Shown: piece after piece, positions 37,716-45,327 of the stretch | How the letters are laid out: each line of letters starts with the position of its first letter | How positions within the stretch are numbered: the first letter of the stretch is position 1 | Assembly: GCA_903822545.1 (NCBI GenBank) | Contig: CAIJPN010000017.1 | Coordinates: 124,001-188,000 of the forward strand | Origin: an uncultured Anaerolineae bacterium | Lineage (GTDB): Bacteria > Chloroflexota > Anaerolineae > Anaerolineales > Villigracilaceae | Length of the DNA stretch: 64,000 bases | Direction: 5' to 3' | Position numbers and translations under genes: made by a program | The notes under the pieces: model-generated | Told to the model about the DNA's origin: nothing | The model's database searches: none | Seen by the model: only the letters and a program-made list of their open reading frames with translations

Positions 37716-37750
37716 TTGTCATACCCGCCCGATTGGGTATAATCAACCCC
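37716..37750 (+). promoter_or_regulatory. leaderless promoter of the envelope operon
   Basis: TTGTCA (37716-37721), a 16-nt spacer, TATAAT (37738-37743), then 7 nt and the ATG at 37751. Confidence 0.7.
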
Positions 37751-39016
37751 ATGCGCTGGATGGAAAGATTCTTTAACTACCTGATAATCCTGGTCTTGAT
37801 TCTCATCCTCCCGGCCAGTGTGCCCCGCCTGGAAGATATCAACGAAAAACTTAACATCACCGCCGCCGATTATTCGTTTGACAGCGCCGGTTGGGTAACA
37901 AATGCCATTTTGGTCAAAATCCAGCAGGCTTCCATTGGCGGCGCCCGCTACATCGGCGAAGCGCGCCAGGTGGGGTTGGTAAAGGATTATTTCAAGCTGG
38001 TAAGGGTGGTGGAAAAGCTTGAAAACGAGATCAACCAGGTTTTTTCCAACCCAAAAATCAAAGATCCATATACCCAAACCGCCTCCATGCGCTACCAGCT
38101 CGGGCTTTTACATAAAGAGCTGAACCAGATTGCCCCTCTCGCCGAATCTATCCTCGAAGCGCAACTTACTGTTATTCTCAAAGAGCAGGGCCTGACCCTG
38201 TTTGGGCAGCCTGGCCCGGCGGTCAGCTACCATGTCACCCCGCTGCCGCAAATGTTGGTCATCTCGCCGCGTGACAAGATCGAGGAAATCGCCACACACC
38301 TAATCGACCCCAACATCAGCGTGGAACAGACCGAGGCGCTCGAGAGTCGCGTTTCCAGCGAAAACAATGTCTCATCGCTGGTGGTTGAAATCGGTGGGTT
38401 GGCGGTATACCCCACCATGGTCATGCGTACCACTGCACATGATTGGGTAGTTGAGACCATTGCCCACGAATGGATACACACCTACATGATGAGCCATCCG
38501 CTGGGTATCAATTACGAAACATCGCCTGAACTGCGCACCATGAACGAAACCACCGCCTCGATTGCGGGCACTGAATTGGGGCGGATGGTGCTGGAACGCT
38601 ACTACCCCGAACTGATCGCCCGCGAACCGACCGCCCTGAAGCTGGCTTCGCTGAACCCCGGGCTTTTCCTCCCCGCATCAGACCCGCCGCCCTTTGACTT
38701 TCGCGCCGCCATGCACGAGACGCGCATCAACGCGGATGCTTTGCTCGCCGCCGGGAAAATCGACGAGGCCGAAAAATATATGGAATCGCGCCGGCTGGTA
38801 TTCTGGCAGAATGGCTACGCCATCCGCAAGATTAACCAGGCCTACTTTGCTTTTTATGGGGCGTATGCCGATGTGCCCGGTGGCGCCGCTGGCGAAGACC
38901 CGGTGGGGCCGGCAGTGCGCAAACTGCGCGAACAAAGCGCCAGCCTGAAAGAATTTCTCGATAAGATTGCCTGGATGGATTCGTTCGAGAAGTTGCAGCA
39001 GGCCATTGGCAAATAG
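37751..39016 (+). CDS. membrane-anchored HExxH protein, putative gluzincin-like peptidase
   Basis: A protein of 421 residues that I cannot assign to a named family. One N-terminal membrane helix (about 8-24) acts as an anchor or signal. A helical region follows (about 40-160). Zinc-protease-like elements are then seen: HEWIH at 239-243, followed about 24 residues later by TMNETTASIAG, which resembles the gluzincin third-ligand motif (NExxA). The C-terminal 100 residues are helical. It is the first gene of an operon with a DsbA-cyclophilin lipoprotein, PrsW and DedA, so it probably acts outside the membrane. Peptidase activity is inferred from the motif only. Confidence 0.7.
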   Translation: MRWMERFFNYLIILVLILILPASVPRLEDINEKLNITAADYSFDSAGWVTNAILVKIQQASIGGARYIGEARQVGLVKDYFKLVRVVEKLENEINQVFSNPKIKDPYTQTASMRYQLGLLHKELNQIAPLAESILEAQLTVILKEQGLTLFGQPGPAVSYHVTPLPQMLVISPRDKIEEIATHLIDPNISVEQTEALESRVSSENNVSSLVVEIGGLAVYPTMVMRTTAHDWVVETIAHEWIHTYMMSHPLGINYETSPELRTMNETTASIAGTELGRMVLERYYPELIAREPTALKLASLNPGLFLPASDPPPFDFRAAMHETRINADALLAAGKIDEAEKYMESRRLVFWQNGYAIRKINQAYFAFYGAYADVPGGAAGEDPVGPAVRKLREQSASLKEFLDKIAWMDSFEKLQQAIGK

Positions 39017-39033
39017 ATATTACAAGGAAAATA

Positions 39034-40269
39034 ATGCGTCGAATTGTCATCTTTATCGTTTTTATATCACTCCTGGCCGCCTGCACACCCTCAGCGGGGA
39101 TGAATGCTGCGGTAACGGCAACCACAGCCAGGACGGCCACGCCGCGCGGGCCACAGGTGAAGGTGGGTGAATGCTCAAACGTGGTGGTCAAGCCCACGCC
39201 AGATGAAAATGTCCAATCCATCTTCCCCAAGGTGAATGAGCAAGATCACGTGGATGGCCCGGCAGATGCTGCCATGACGGTGATCGTTTATAATGATTTC
39301 CAGTGCCCCAACTGCCCGCCGCTCCAGGCGGTGATGAAGGATTTGAAGGCCAAATATGGTGATCAACTGCGGCTGGTGTTCCGGCATTTCCCGTTGATGA
39401 CGGTGGAAGATAAAACCGGGCTGGCCTCGCAAGCCGCCGAAGCTGCGCACCTGCAAGGTAAATTCTGGCAGATGCACGATGTTTTGTTTGAAAAACAGGC
39501 TGAGTGGAAAGACCTGGCCCCGGAAGTTTTTAGTGAGTGGCTGGATACCCAGGCCGCCGGGCTGGGGCTCGACCCATCTCAGTTCCAGGCCGATTTGAAT
39601 AAGGCTGAAACGAAGGCGATTGTGGATAAGGCCTGGCAGGATGGGCAAAAGATGGGCCTGCCTGGTGCACCGCTGATGCTGATCAACGGGCAGATTTACA
39701 GCGGCCCGCGCGATCGCGCCAGCCTGGATTATATTTTGGGCATTATTGCGCTGGGCAAGCGCCAGTTTGCCACCTGCCCGCAGGTGGTGATCAACCCTTT
39801 ACACCAATATACGGCCACTTTGAAAACCGAGAAGGGGAATATTGTTATCCGGCTCTATGCCGATCTTGCGCCGAATGCGGTCAATAATTTTGTTTTCCTG
39901 GCGCAAAACGGCTGGTATAACGATATTACTTTTCACCGGGTGATTGCAGGTTTTGTGGCCCAGACCGGCGACCCCAGCGGCACAGGCTCTGGCAACCCTG
40001 GTTATTTTATTGATAGTGAAACCAGCCCATCGCTGTCTTTTGATCGCCCCGGCCTGGTGGGAATGGCAAATACGGGCAAGGATACCAATGGCAGCCAGTT
40101 TTTTATCACCCTGGCTGCTGCTCCGCACCTGGATGGCGCTTACACCATTTTTGGCGAGGTTATCAGCGGGCTGGATGTGGTTGCAAAACTGACGCCACGT
40201 GACCCACAGCCGGGTGTCTCGCTGCCGGATGGTGATAAGTTGTTGATGGTCATAATCGAGGAAAAATGA
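39034..40269 (+). CDS. DsbA-like/cyclophilin fusion lipoprotein
   Basis: A lipoprotein of 411 residues with a signal peptide and lipobox (SLLAAC, Cys at about 16). Residues of about 70-250 form a DsbA/thioredoxin-like domain with the redox motif CPNC at 91-94. Residues of about 262-411 form a cyclophilin peptidyl-prolyl isomerase (ITFHRVIAGFVAQTGDP, NTGKDTNGSQFFIT). One exported protein would thus combine disulfide chemistry with proline isomerisation. The gene lies 17 nt after the HExxH gene and overlaps prsW by ATGA. The usual ribosome-site AAGGAAAA precedes the ATG. Confidence 0.9.
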   Translation: MRRIVIFIVFISLLAACTPSAGMNAAVTATTARTATPRGPQVKVGECSNVVVKPTPDENVQSIFPKVNEQDHVDGPADAAMTVIVYNDFQCPNCPPLQAVMKDLKAKYGDQLRLVFRHFPLMTVEDKTGLASQAAEAAHLQGKFWQMHDVLFEKQAEWKDLAPEVFSEWLDTQAAGLGLDPSQFQADLNKAETKAIVDKAWQDGQKMGLPGAPLMLINGQIYSGPRDRASLDYILGIIALGKRQFATCPQVVINPLHQYTATLKTEKGNIVIRLYADLAPNAVNNFVFLAQNGWYNDITFHRVIAGFVAQTGDPSGTGSGNPGYFIDSETSPSLSFDRPGLVGMANTGKDTNGSQFFITLAAAPHLDGAYTIFGEVISGLDVVAKLTPRDPQPGVSLPDGDKLLMVIIEEK

Positions 40270-41558
40270 ACTCACAATCTGGCCAAAACCGCCCGTTCCA
40301 ATGGAAACTCTTTTTTATGGGGAGTTTTCATGCTATCAACCTGGCCGGGGCAGTTCTTTCTGCCTTAATGGCAGCTTTTGTGGCTGTGATAAGCTATTTC
40401 GAGAAGGATACGGAATATGTGCTGGTGATGCTGATCGCCGCGGCAGGTTTAACGTGTGGGGCCGTTTTGCTGGCTTTTGCGTTTTACCAGAATATCCGCG
40501 CCTTTTCAGGGCTCGGAGAACAACGGTTTTTCTCGCGGCTGGATATTCGCATTGGGCTGCCGCTGTTGTCGTTGACCTGGCCGGTGTTGATCTTTGCCGG
40601 GAGCGCGCTATCCCAGCAGGATTCGCTTCCACTCCAGCTGATTTTCCTGCCTGGCCTGACCGTTTTGGGGATCATGATCCCGATTGTTGGGGTGACGTGG
40701 CTGGCGATTCACAACCTGCCCAAGGATTCCGCGCGCCGTGTGTGGGATATGCTTGCACTGGGAATGACTCTCGGCCCGATGGTGATTGTGGTTTTTGAGA
40801 TTTTCTCTCTTCTCCTTCTCTTTGTGGTTGTGGCGCTTGTTATGAGCGCCAATCCACAATGGATGGCAGCGCTTCAATCAATGCCTGATTCAGTGCAAAA
40901 TTTGAGTACATCAGAGGCCCAGGCGCTCTTGCAAGACATATTTTCGAGCCCCTGGACGGTGCTGGTGGGCATATCCTGGCTGTCATTCCTTGTTCCGGTT
41001 GTTGAAGAGCCGCTCAAGGTGATTGGGATATGGTTGCTGGGCGGCCGCATCCGCACCCCGGGCGAAGGCTTCCTGTTGGGCGTGCTCAGCGGAGCCGGTT
41101 TTGCTGTTTTCGAGAGCCTCGGCGCTTCGGCGAGTGGCGCCAGTCAGTGGCTGGGAACTGTCGGCGGGCGGGCTGGTACCAGCCTGCTGCATACGCTCAA
41201 CAGCGGAATCATGGGTTGGGCCTTGGTTTCAGCCTGGCAGCAGCGCAAATATACCCGCCTGGGGCTGGCATTCCTCTTGACCATTTTCATCCATGGCCTG
41301 TGGAATGCCGCGGTTGTTGGATATGGCCTTTCCCTGGCTTTTTACGAATTCCCGGTACGCCTGCCCAATTACTTTAGCGACCCTCAACCCTATTTGATGA
41401 TATTGGCCGCCCTGATTGGCTTCATGCTCATGCTGGCAATGGGTTTTAACCGGGCATTGCAACCCATCCCAACTGCGCCGGTCGAGTATAATCAACCCTT
41501 GCTTAATCCTGACTCTGGAGAAAATCAAACCGATGGAAATCCTGACCAACCTGATTGA
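40266..41558 (+). CDS. PrsW-family intramembrane metalloprotease
   Basis: A protein of 430 residues with about ten membrane helices. PrsW signature blocks are visible: [11 protein letters not shown] (EExxK), [30 protein letters not shown] and FIHGLWNA, supplying the Glu and His residues expected to bind metal. In Bacillus, PrsW cleaves an anti-sigma factor; no anti-sigma gene is next to this one. The family also has CPBP-like members of unknown substrate. Start and stop overlap neighbours on both sides, so it is translated within the operon. Confidence 0.85.
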   Translation: MNSQSGQNRPFQWKLFFMGSFHAINLAGAVLSALMAAFVAVISYFEKDTEYVLVMLIAAAGLTCGAVLLAFAFYQNIRAFSGLGEQRFFSRLDIRIGLPLLSLTWPVLIFAGSALSQQDSLPLQLIFLPGLTVLGIMIPIVGVTWLAIHNLPKDSARRVWDMLALGMTLGPMVIVVFEIFSLLLLFVVVALVMSANPQWMAALQSMPDSVQNLSTSEAQALLQDIFSSPWTVLVGISWLSFLVPVVEEPLKVIGIWLLGGRIRTPGEGFLLGVLSGAGFAVFESLGASASGASQWLGTVGGRAGTSLLHTLNSGIMGWALVSAWQQRKYTRLGLAFLLTIFIHGLWNAAVVGYGLSLAFYEFPVRLPNYFSDPQPYLMILAALIGFMLMLAMGFNRALQPIPTAPVEYNQPLLNPDSGENQTDGNPDQPD

Positions 41559-42180
41559 TATTTTTTTGCACATGGATGAGTACCTGGCGCAGATCATTGC
41601 GCAATATGGCACGCTGACATATTTAATCCTGTTCCTGGTCATCTTTGCTGAGACCGGACTGGTCGTTACGCCCTTCCTACCCGGCGATTCGCTCATTTTC
41701 GCGGCTGGAGCCCTGGCTGCCAGCACCGATCTTGATCCATTGATCCTGTTTTTCCTGTTGGGTATTGCCGCCGTGCTGGGCGATGCCGTCAACTACACCA
41801 TCGGCCACAAAATTGGCGCGCGGGCCTTTGATGGCAGCATAAAATTCCTCAAAAAAGAATATCTCGACAAAACCCATGCGTTTTACGAAAAACACGGCAA
41901 CAAAACCATCTTCCTGGCCCGTTTCGTGCCGATTGTGCGCACTTTTGCGCCATTTGTCGCTGGCGTTGGTAAAATGACCTATTCTCATTTCGCCACCTAC
42001 AACGTGGTCGGCGCGATCGTATGGGTCGGCCTGTTCACCGCTGCCGGGTATTTCTTCGGCGAAATCCCCTTCATCAAAGAAAACTTCGAGTTTGTGGTCA
42101 TCGCCATCATCCTGATTTCCGTGCTGCCCGCCATCTACGAATGGTGGAAAGCCCGAAACGAGAAACATACCCCCGCCTAG
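41533..42180 (+). CDS. DedA family membrane protein
   Basis: A protein of 215 residues. The DedA/SNARE-associated pattern is clear: [65 protein letters not shown] and a C-terminal helix pair. DedA proteins are lipid scramblases or flippases, for example of undecaprenyl phosphate or phosphatidylethanolamine. The start at 41533 has CTGGAG upstream and lies 26 nt inside the prsW gene. It is the last gene of the operon. Confidence 0.9.
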   Translation: MEILTNLIDIFLHMDEYLAQIIAQYGTLTYLILFLVIFAETGLVVTPFLPGDSLIFAAGALAASTDLDPLILFFLLGIAAVLGDAVNYTIGHKIGARAFDGSIKFLKKEYLDKTHAFYEKHGNKTIFLARFVPIVRTFAPFVAGVGKMTYSHFATYNVVGAIVWVGLFTAAGYFFGEIPFIKENFEFVVIAIILISVLPAIYEWWKARNEKHTPA

Positions 42181-42195
42181 ATTCCTCCCTTACCC

Positions 42196-42221
42196 AAAGC
42201 CAGCCGCCAGCGGTTGGCTTT
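42196..42221 (+). terminator. terminator after the DedA gene
   Basis: AAAGCCAGCCG-CCAG-CGGTTGGCTTT followed by TTCTTTTCT. Confidence 0.75.
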
Positions 42222-42238
42222 TTCTTTTCTAAAAACCT

Positions 42239-43087
42239 ATGCCATCCCCCTCCTTCATCATTTTTGAAATCATTATCTACATCCAATTTGCCATCTGCCT
42301 GCGCCACGCCTGGCAAACTGGTTTGGCCAACATCCTGCGCCTGCTGGCTGGCGCCACCTTCGGAGTCTTGCTCGAACTTGCCACTATCCGCCAGTTGAAC
42401 GCCTATCAATACGGCCAATTCATCATCATGGTATGGGATGTCCCGCTCTGCATCGGGGTTGCCTGGGGAGCGATCATCTACTCTGCTATGGAATTTTCCA
42501 ACGGAACCAGCCTGCCCTGGCAGCTTCGTCCCGTTATGGATGCACTCCTGGCCCTGAACATCGACCTTGCCATGGATGCCCTTGCCATCCGCCTGGGCAT
42601 GTGGGATTGGGGCGGGGGGCTGGAAATCCAGTATTTTGGCGTGCCTTATGGCAACTTTTGGGCCTGGTTCTGGGTGGTTTTCTCCTTCTCGCTCGGATAC
42701 CGCCTCCTGGCAAATCGCCCTGGCTGGGTAGGAACCTGGCTTTCCGCTTTCCTGGCCCTGGCGCTTGGGCTGGCTGGCGTGCTCGGCACCAACGCCCTGA
42801 TCGTGTTTGGCGTTCCCGCAGAAATTCGCACCCCGGTTATTTTCGCCGTTTTACTGGCTGCCCTGGCCCTTGTGTTCTACCTGCGCCCCAAATTTTTCCA
42901 AAAGCCCGTACCATCCCTGACCTTTTGGGTTCCATTTATTTCCCACAGCTACTTCCTCATTGCCGGGCTGGTTTCAGGCGTTATCTTTAAGCCGTCATTC
43001 CTGCTATTTGCCAGCCTGCTCATGTTCGCCATAGCTCTCTGGCTGCACTGGCCTTCTGCAAAGAAAATTATTCCTGCCCATCACTAA
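42239..43087 (+). CDS. DUF422/CruF-like membrane protein
   Basis: A protein of 282 residues with about eight membrane helices. The pattern Glu in VLLELATI, WDVPLCIGVAWGAIIY, MDALLALNIDLAMDALAIRLGMWDW and GVPYGNFWAWFWVVF resembles the carotenoid biosynthesis protein family (COG2324, CruF-type 1',2'-hydratases). No carotenoid genes are nearby, so the role is a family guess. The ATG is 18 nt after the terminator and lacks a clear ribosome site, so a different start is possible. Confidence 0.6.
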   Translation: MPSPSFIIFEIIIYIQFAICLRHAWQTGLANILRLLAGATFGVLLELATIRQLNAYQYGQFIIMVWDVPLCIGVAWGAIIYSAMEFSNGTSLPWQLRPVMDALLALNIDLAMDALAIRLGMWDWGGGLEIQYFGVPYGNFWAWFWVVFSFSLGYRLLANRPGWVGTWLSAFLALALGLAGVLGTNALIVFGVPAEIRTPVIFAVLLAALALVFYLRPKFFQKPVPSLTFWVPFISHSYFLIAGLVSGVIFKPSFLLFASLLMFAIALWLHWPSAKKIIPAHH

Positions 43088-43101
43088 ACCATCCATAAAA
43101 T

Positions 43102-43143
43102 AAAAACAGGTGGCGCATCGTTTCCGGTGCGCCACCTGTTTTT
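43102..43143. terminator. bidirectional terminator
   Basis: A 16-bp stem AAAAACAGGTGGCGCA/TGCGCCACCTGTTTTT with a 10-nt loop, between convergent genes. Confidence 0.85.
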
Positions 43144-43159
43144 AATACGGATTACAACC

Positions 43160-43489
43160 CTACGCCCGCATTTTGAAGAATTGCGTCATCTTCATCGCCA
43201 GGTTCAGGTCGCCGGTCAGCTTGAGCTTGCCAGCCATGAAAGCCTGCATCGGATCGAGCTTGCCGGTGAACAGGTTGATGTAATCTTCCGAATCGGCCAT
43301 CAGCGTCATCTTCGGGGCAGGATGGACACCCTTCTGGACATCGACTTTGCCGTCTTTGATGGATGCGTACCATTCGCCGGGCTCCGCGCCGCTGAATTTG
43401 AACTGGAGGGTCACATCCAGCCCTGCCGCTTTTTCAGGGACGAACGCGCCAGGCATTTTGGTCATGAGGTCTGCAATTGTGAGGGGCAT
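43160..43489 (-). CDS. SCP2 sterol-carrier domain protein
   Basis: A protein of 109 residues covering one SCP2 domain: an amphipathic start, then DVTLQFKFSGAEPGEWYASIKDGKVDVQKG, DYINLFTGKLDPMQAFMAGKLKLTGDL. SCP2 proteins bind acyl chains and commonly accompany beta-oxidation genes. AAGGAG before the ATG at 43489 sets the start. It is the last gene of the fatty-acid operon. Confidence 0.88.
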   Translation of the reverse strand: MPLTIADLMTKMPGAFVPEKAAGLDVTLQFKFSGAEPGEWYASIKDGKVDVQKGVHPAPKMTLMADSEDYINLFTGKLDPMQAFMAGKLKLTGDLNLAMKMTQFFKMRA

Positions 43490-43515
43490 AACTTTTCTCC
43501 TTGTTGGTAGGTAAG

Positions 43516-43534
43516 GGCGCAGCATTGCTGCGCC
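43516..43534. repeat. GGCGCAGC-ATT-GCTGCGCC palindrome
   Basis: An 8-bp stem with an ATT loop in the SCP2-thiolase spacer. Same design as the hairpin at 31582-31604. Confidence 0.55.
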
Positions 43535-43545
43535 TTTACAATATT

Positions 43546-44733
43546 TTATTGTAAATTTTCAAAAATACACGCCGCGCCCATACCGCCGCCGATGCACATG
43601 GTGACCATGCCATACTTCGACTTGCGCCGCGCCATTTCGTAGATGAGTTGGGTGGTCAGCTTGGAACCGGTGCAGCCGAGTGGGTGCCCAAGCGCCATCG
43701 CGCCACCGTTGACATTGACCTTTTCCGGGTCGATGCCAAGCGTTTTAACCACGGCCAGTCCCTGGGCTGCGAAGGCTTCGTTCAACTCGAACAGGTCGAT
43801 GTCTTCGAGTTTTAGCCCGGCCTTTTCCAGCGCCTTGGGGATGGCCACCACCGGGCCGATGCCCATGTAATCGGGTTCGACACCGCCCACGGCGAAGGAG
43901 ACGAACCGCGCCAGGGGTTTTAGTCCCAGCTTTTCGGCTTTTTCCGCTGACATGACGATCACGCCTGCCGCCCCATCCGACATCTGGGAGGAATTGCCAG
44001 CGGTGATGGTGCCGCCTTCTTTGAAGGCCGGTTTCAGTTTGGCAAGTCCTTCCAGGGTGGAATCTCCGCGAGGGCCTTCATCCCGCTTCAGGGTGAACTT
44101 CTTGGTGACGGGCTTTTCATCTGCATCCAGTTCGACCAATTCTACATCAACGGGAACCAGCTCCGGGTCGAACAGGCCAGATTCCACCGCTTTGGCGGCC
44201 AGCAGGTTCGAGCGCAGGGCAAAGGCATCCATATCGGCGCGGCTGATTTCGTAGCGCTCCGCCACGTTTTCAGCGGTCAGGCCCATATTGGTGTAGTAGT
44301 GCGGCAAATCCTGGGCAAAATGCGGGTTGGGCGAGAATTTGTAGCCCATCATCGGCACCATCGACATCGATTCGGTGCCGCCAGCGATAGCCACATCGAT
44401 GTCGCCCGATTTGATGGCGTAGGCAACGTGCGCAATGCTCTGCACACCAGATGAGCAGTAGCGGTTGATGGTTTCGCCCGGCACTTCGATGGGCAGCCCG
44501 GCCCGCAGGGCGATCATGCGCGCCATGTTGAGGCCTTGCTCGCCTTCGGGGAAGGCGCAGCCAATAACAACATCATCGATTTCGGCGGGGTTCAGCCCAG
44601 GCGCGCGCTTGAGCAAATCCTGGATGACCAGCGCCATCAAATCATCTGGCCGGACGGTGGCCAGGGAGCCTTTCTTGGCCTTCCCCACCGGCGTCCGCGC
44701 CGCAGCAACGATAACAGCATCTCGATTATTCAT
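43546..44733 (-). CDS. fadA: acetyl-CoA acyltransferase (thiolase)
   Basis: A thiolase of 395 residues. The acyl-accepting cysteine is in [14 protein letters not shown]. The second active-site parts are [16 protein letters not shown] and [13 protein letters not shown], and NEAFAAQG is also present. It cleaves 3-ketoacyl-CoA with CoA to release acetyl-CoA, the last step of beta-oxidation. AAGGAG precedes the ATG. Upstream in the operon is the GxxExxY insertion, then the fused hydratase/dehydrogenase gene. Confidence 0.93.
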   Translation of the reverse strand: MNNRDAVIVAAARTPVGKAKKGSLATVRPDDLMALVIQDLLKRAPGLNPAEIDDVVIGCAFPEGEQGLNMARMIALRAGLPIEVPGETINRYCSSGVQSIAHVAYAIKSGDIDVAIAGGTESMSMVPMMGYKFSPNPHFAQDLPHYYTNMGLTAENVAERYEISRADMDAFALRSNLLAAKAVESGLFDPELVPVDVELVELDADEKPVTKKFTLKRDEGPRGDSTLEGLAKLKPAFKEGGTITAGNSSQMSDGAAGVIVMSAEKAEKLGLKPLARFVSFAVGGVEPDYMGIGPVVAIPKALEKAGLKLEDIDLFELNEAFAAQGLAVVKTLGIDPEKVNVNGGAMALGHPLGCTGSKLTTQLIYEMARRKSKYGMVTMCIGGGMGAACIFENLQ

Positions 44734-44760
44734 GCTGAATTCTCCTTAATTTACAAACTT

Positions 44761-44800
44761 TTGTACACGGATTACGCGGATTTCATGGATTTACACGGAT
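44761..44800. repeat. CACGGATT half-element downstream of the GxxExxY gene
   Basis: Tandem CACGGATTA/CGCGGATTT-like units starting TTGTACACGG. It is inverted relative to the copy at 45282-45322, so the two bracket the GxxExxY gene. Confidence 0.75.
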
Positions 44801-44808
44801 AAGGCTTT

Positions 44809-45252
44809 TTACTTTTTTATCCAGTTCAGGGAGCCTTTGCGCTCGTTGTCGAGCACTTTGCGTTTGAACGTGGCGGATTTTCCAAAATTTAGCACGTAAC
44901 CGACTTCAAGTTCGGTTGCTTTGAGATAGTTGAGTAGCTGCGCCTCATGTTCTTCAATGATGCCGTCTTTGACTACCTTGAGTTCAAGCAAAATCACATC
45001 GTTGACAATCATATCGGCCAAGTATTCGCCAATCACGATGCCGTGATAGTACACCTTGATTGGAATTTGTTCGAGAACCTTGAAGCCCATCTCACGCAAG
45101 ACAAGGGCAAACGCTTTTTCGTACACTTTTTCGGTGAAACCAAATCCGAGTTCGTTATGCACTTTGTAGAAGGCGTCAATGATTTTGCTGCTCAATTCTG
45201 CATGTTTGCCTTCAAACATTGGCTTGCCAGGCGTCATTTTGGGGTACATCAA
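44809..45252 (-). CDS. GxxExxY protein (PD-(D/E)XK-like nuclease fold)
   Basis: A protein of 147 residues. The family signature is GFGFTEKVYEKAF. The block GEYLADMIVNDVILLELKVV carries a putative D...ExK catalytic core of the PD-(D/E)XK superfamily. A downstream helix with HEAQLLNYLKAT is typical of these small proteins. Family members have no proven function. It sits inside a beta-oxidation operon, where it does not belong metabolically, and is bracketed by inverted CACGGATT repeats. Two nearby ATG codons are possible starts; AAGGAG favours the one at 45252. Confidence 0.85.
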   Translation of the reverse strand: MMYPKMTPGKPMFEGKHAELSSKIIDAFYKVHNELGFGFTEKVYEKAFALVLREMGFKVLEQIPIKVYYHGIVIGEYLADMIVNDVILLELKVVKDGIIEEHEAQLLNYLKATELEVGYVLNFGKSATFKRKVLDNERKGSLNWIKK

Positions 45253-45281
45253 CTAACTCCTTACGCCAGTAAAACCTAAAA

Positions 45282-45322
45282 AAATCCATGCCAAACCGTG
45301 TAATCCGTGAAATCCGTGTCCA
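45282..45322. repeat. CACGGATT half-element upstream of the GxxExxY gene
   Basis: Units AACCGTGTAATCCGTGAAATCCGTG ending near TCCAA, the reverse complement of the downstream half in kind. Confidence 0.75.
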
Positions 45323-45327
45323 ATAAA

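Noticed and set aside
36452-38077. A 541-codon open frame on the minus strand opposite the gltD-like gene
   Set aside because: It spans a gene with clear Fe-S, FAD and NAD motifs and a terminator; its own translation has no recognisable motif, and its length follows from codon bias of the real gene.
44761-45322. GxxExxY gene as a toxin-antitoxin or restriction system
   Set aside because: No partner antitoxin or methyltransferase gene is present; only the single nuclease-like frame and the repeats are seen.
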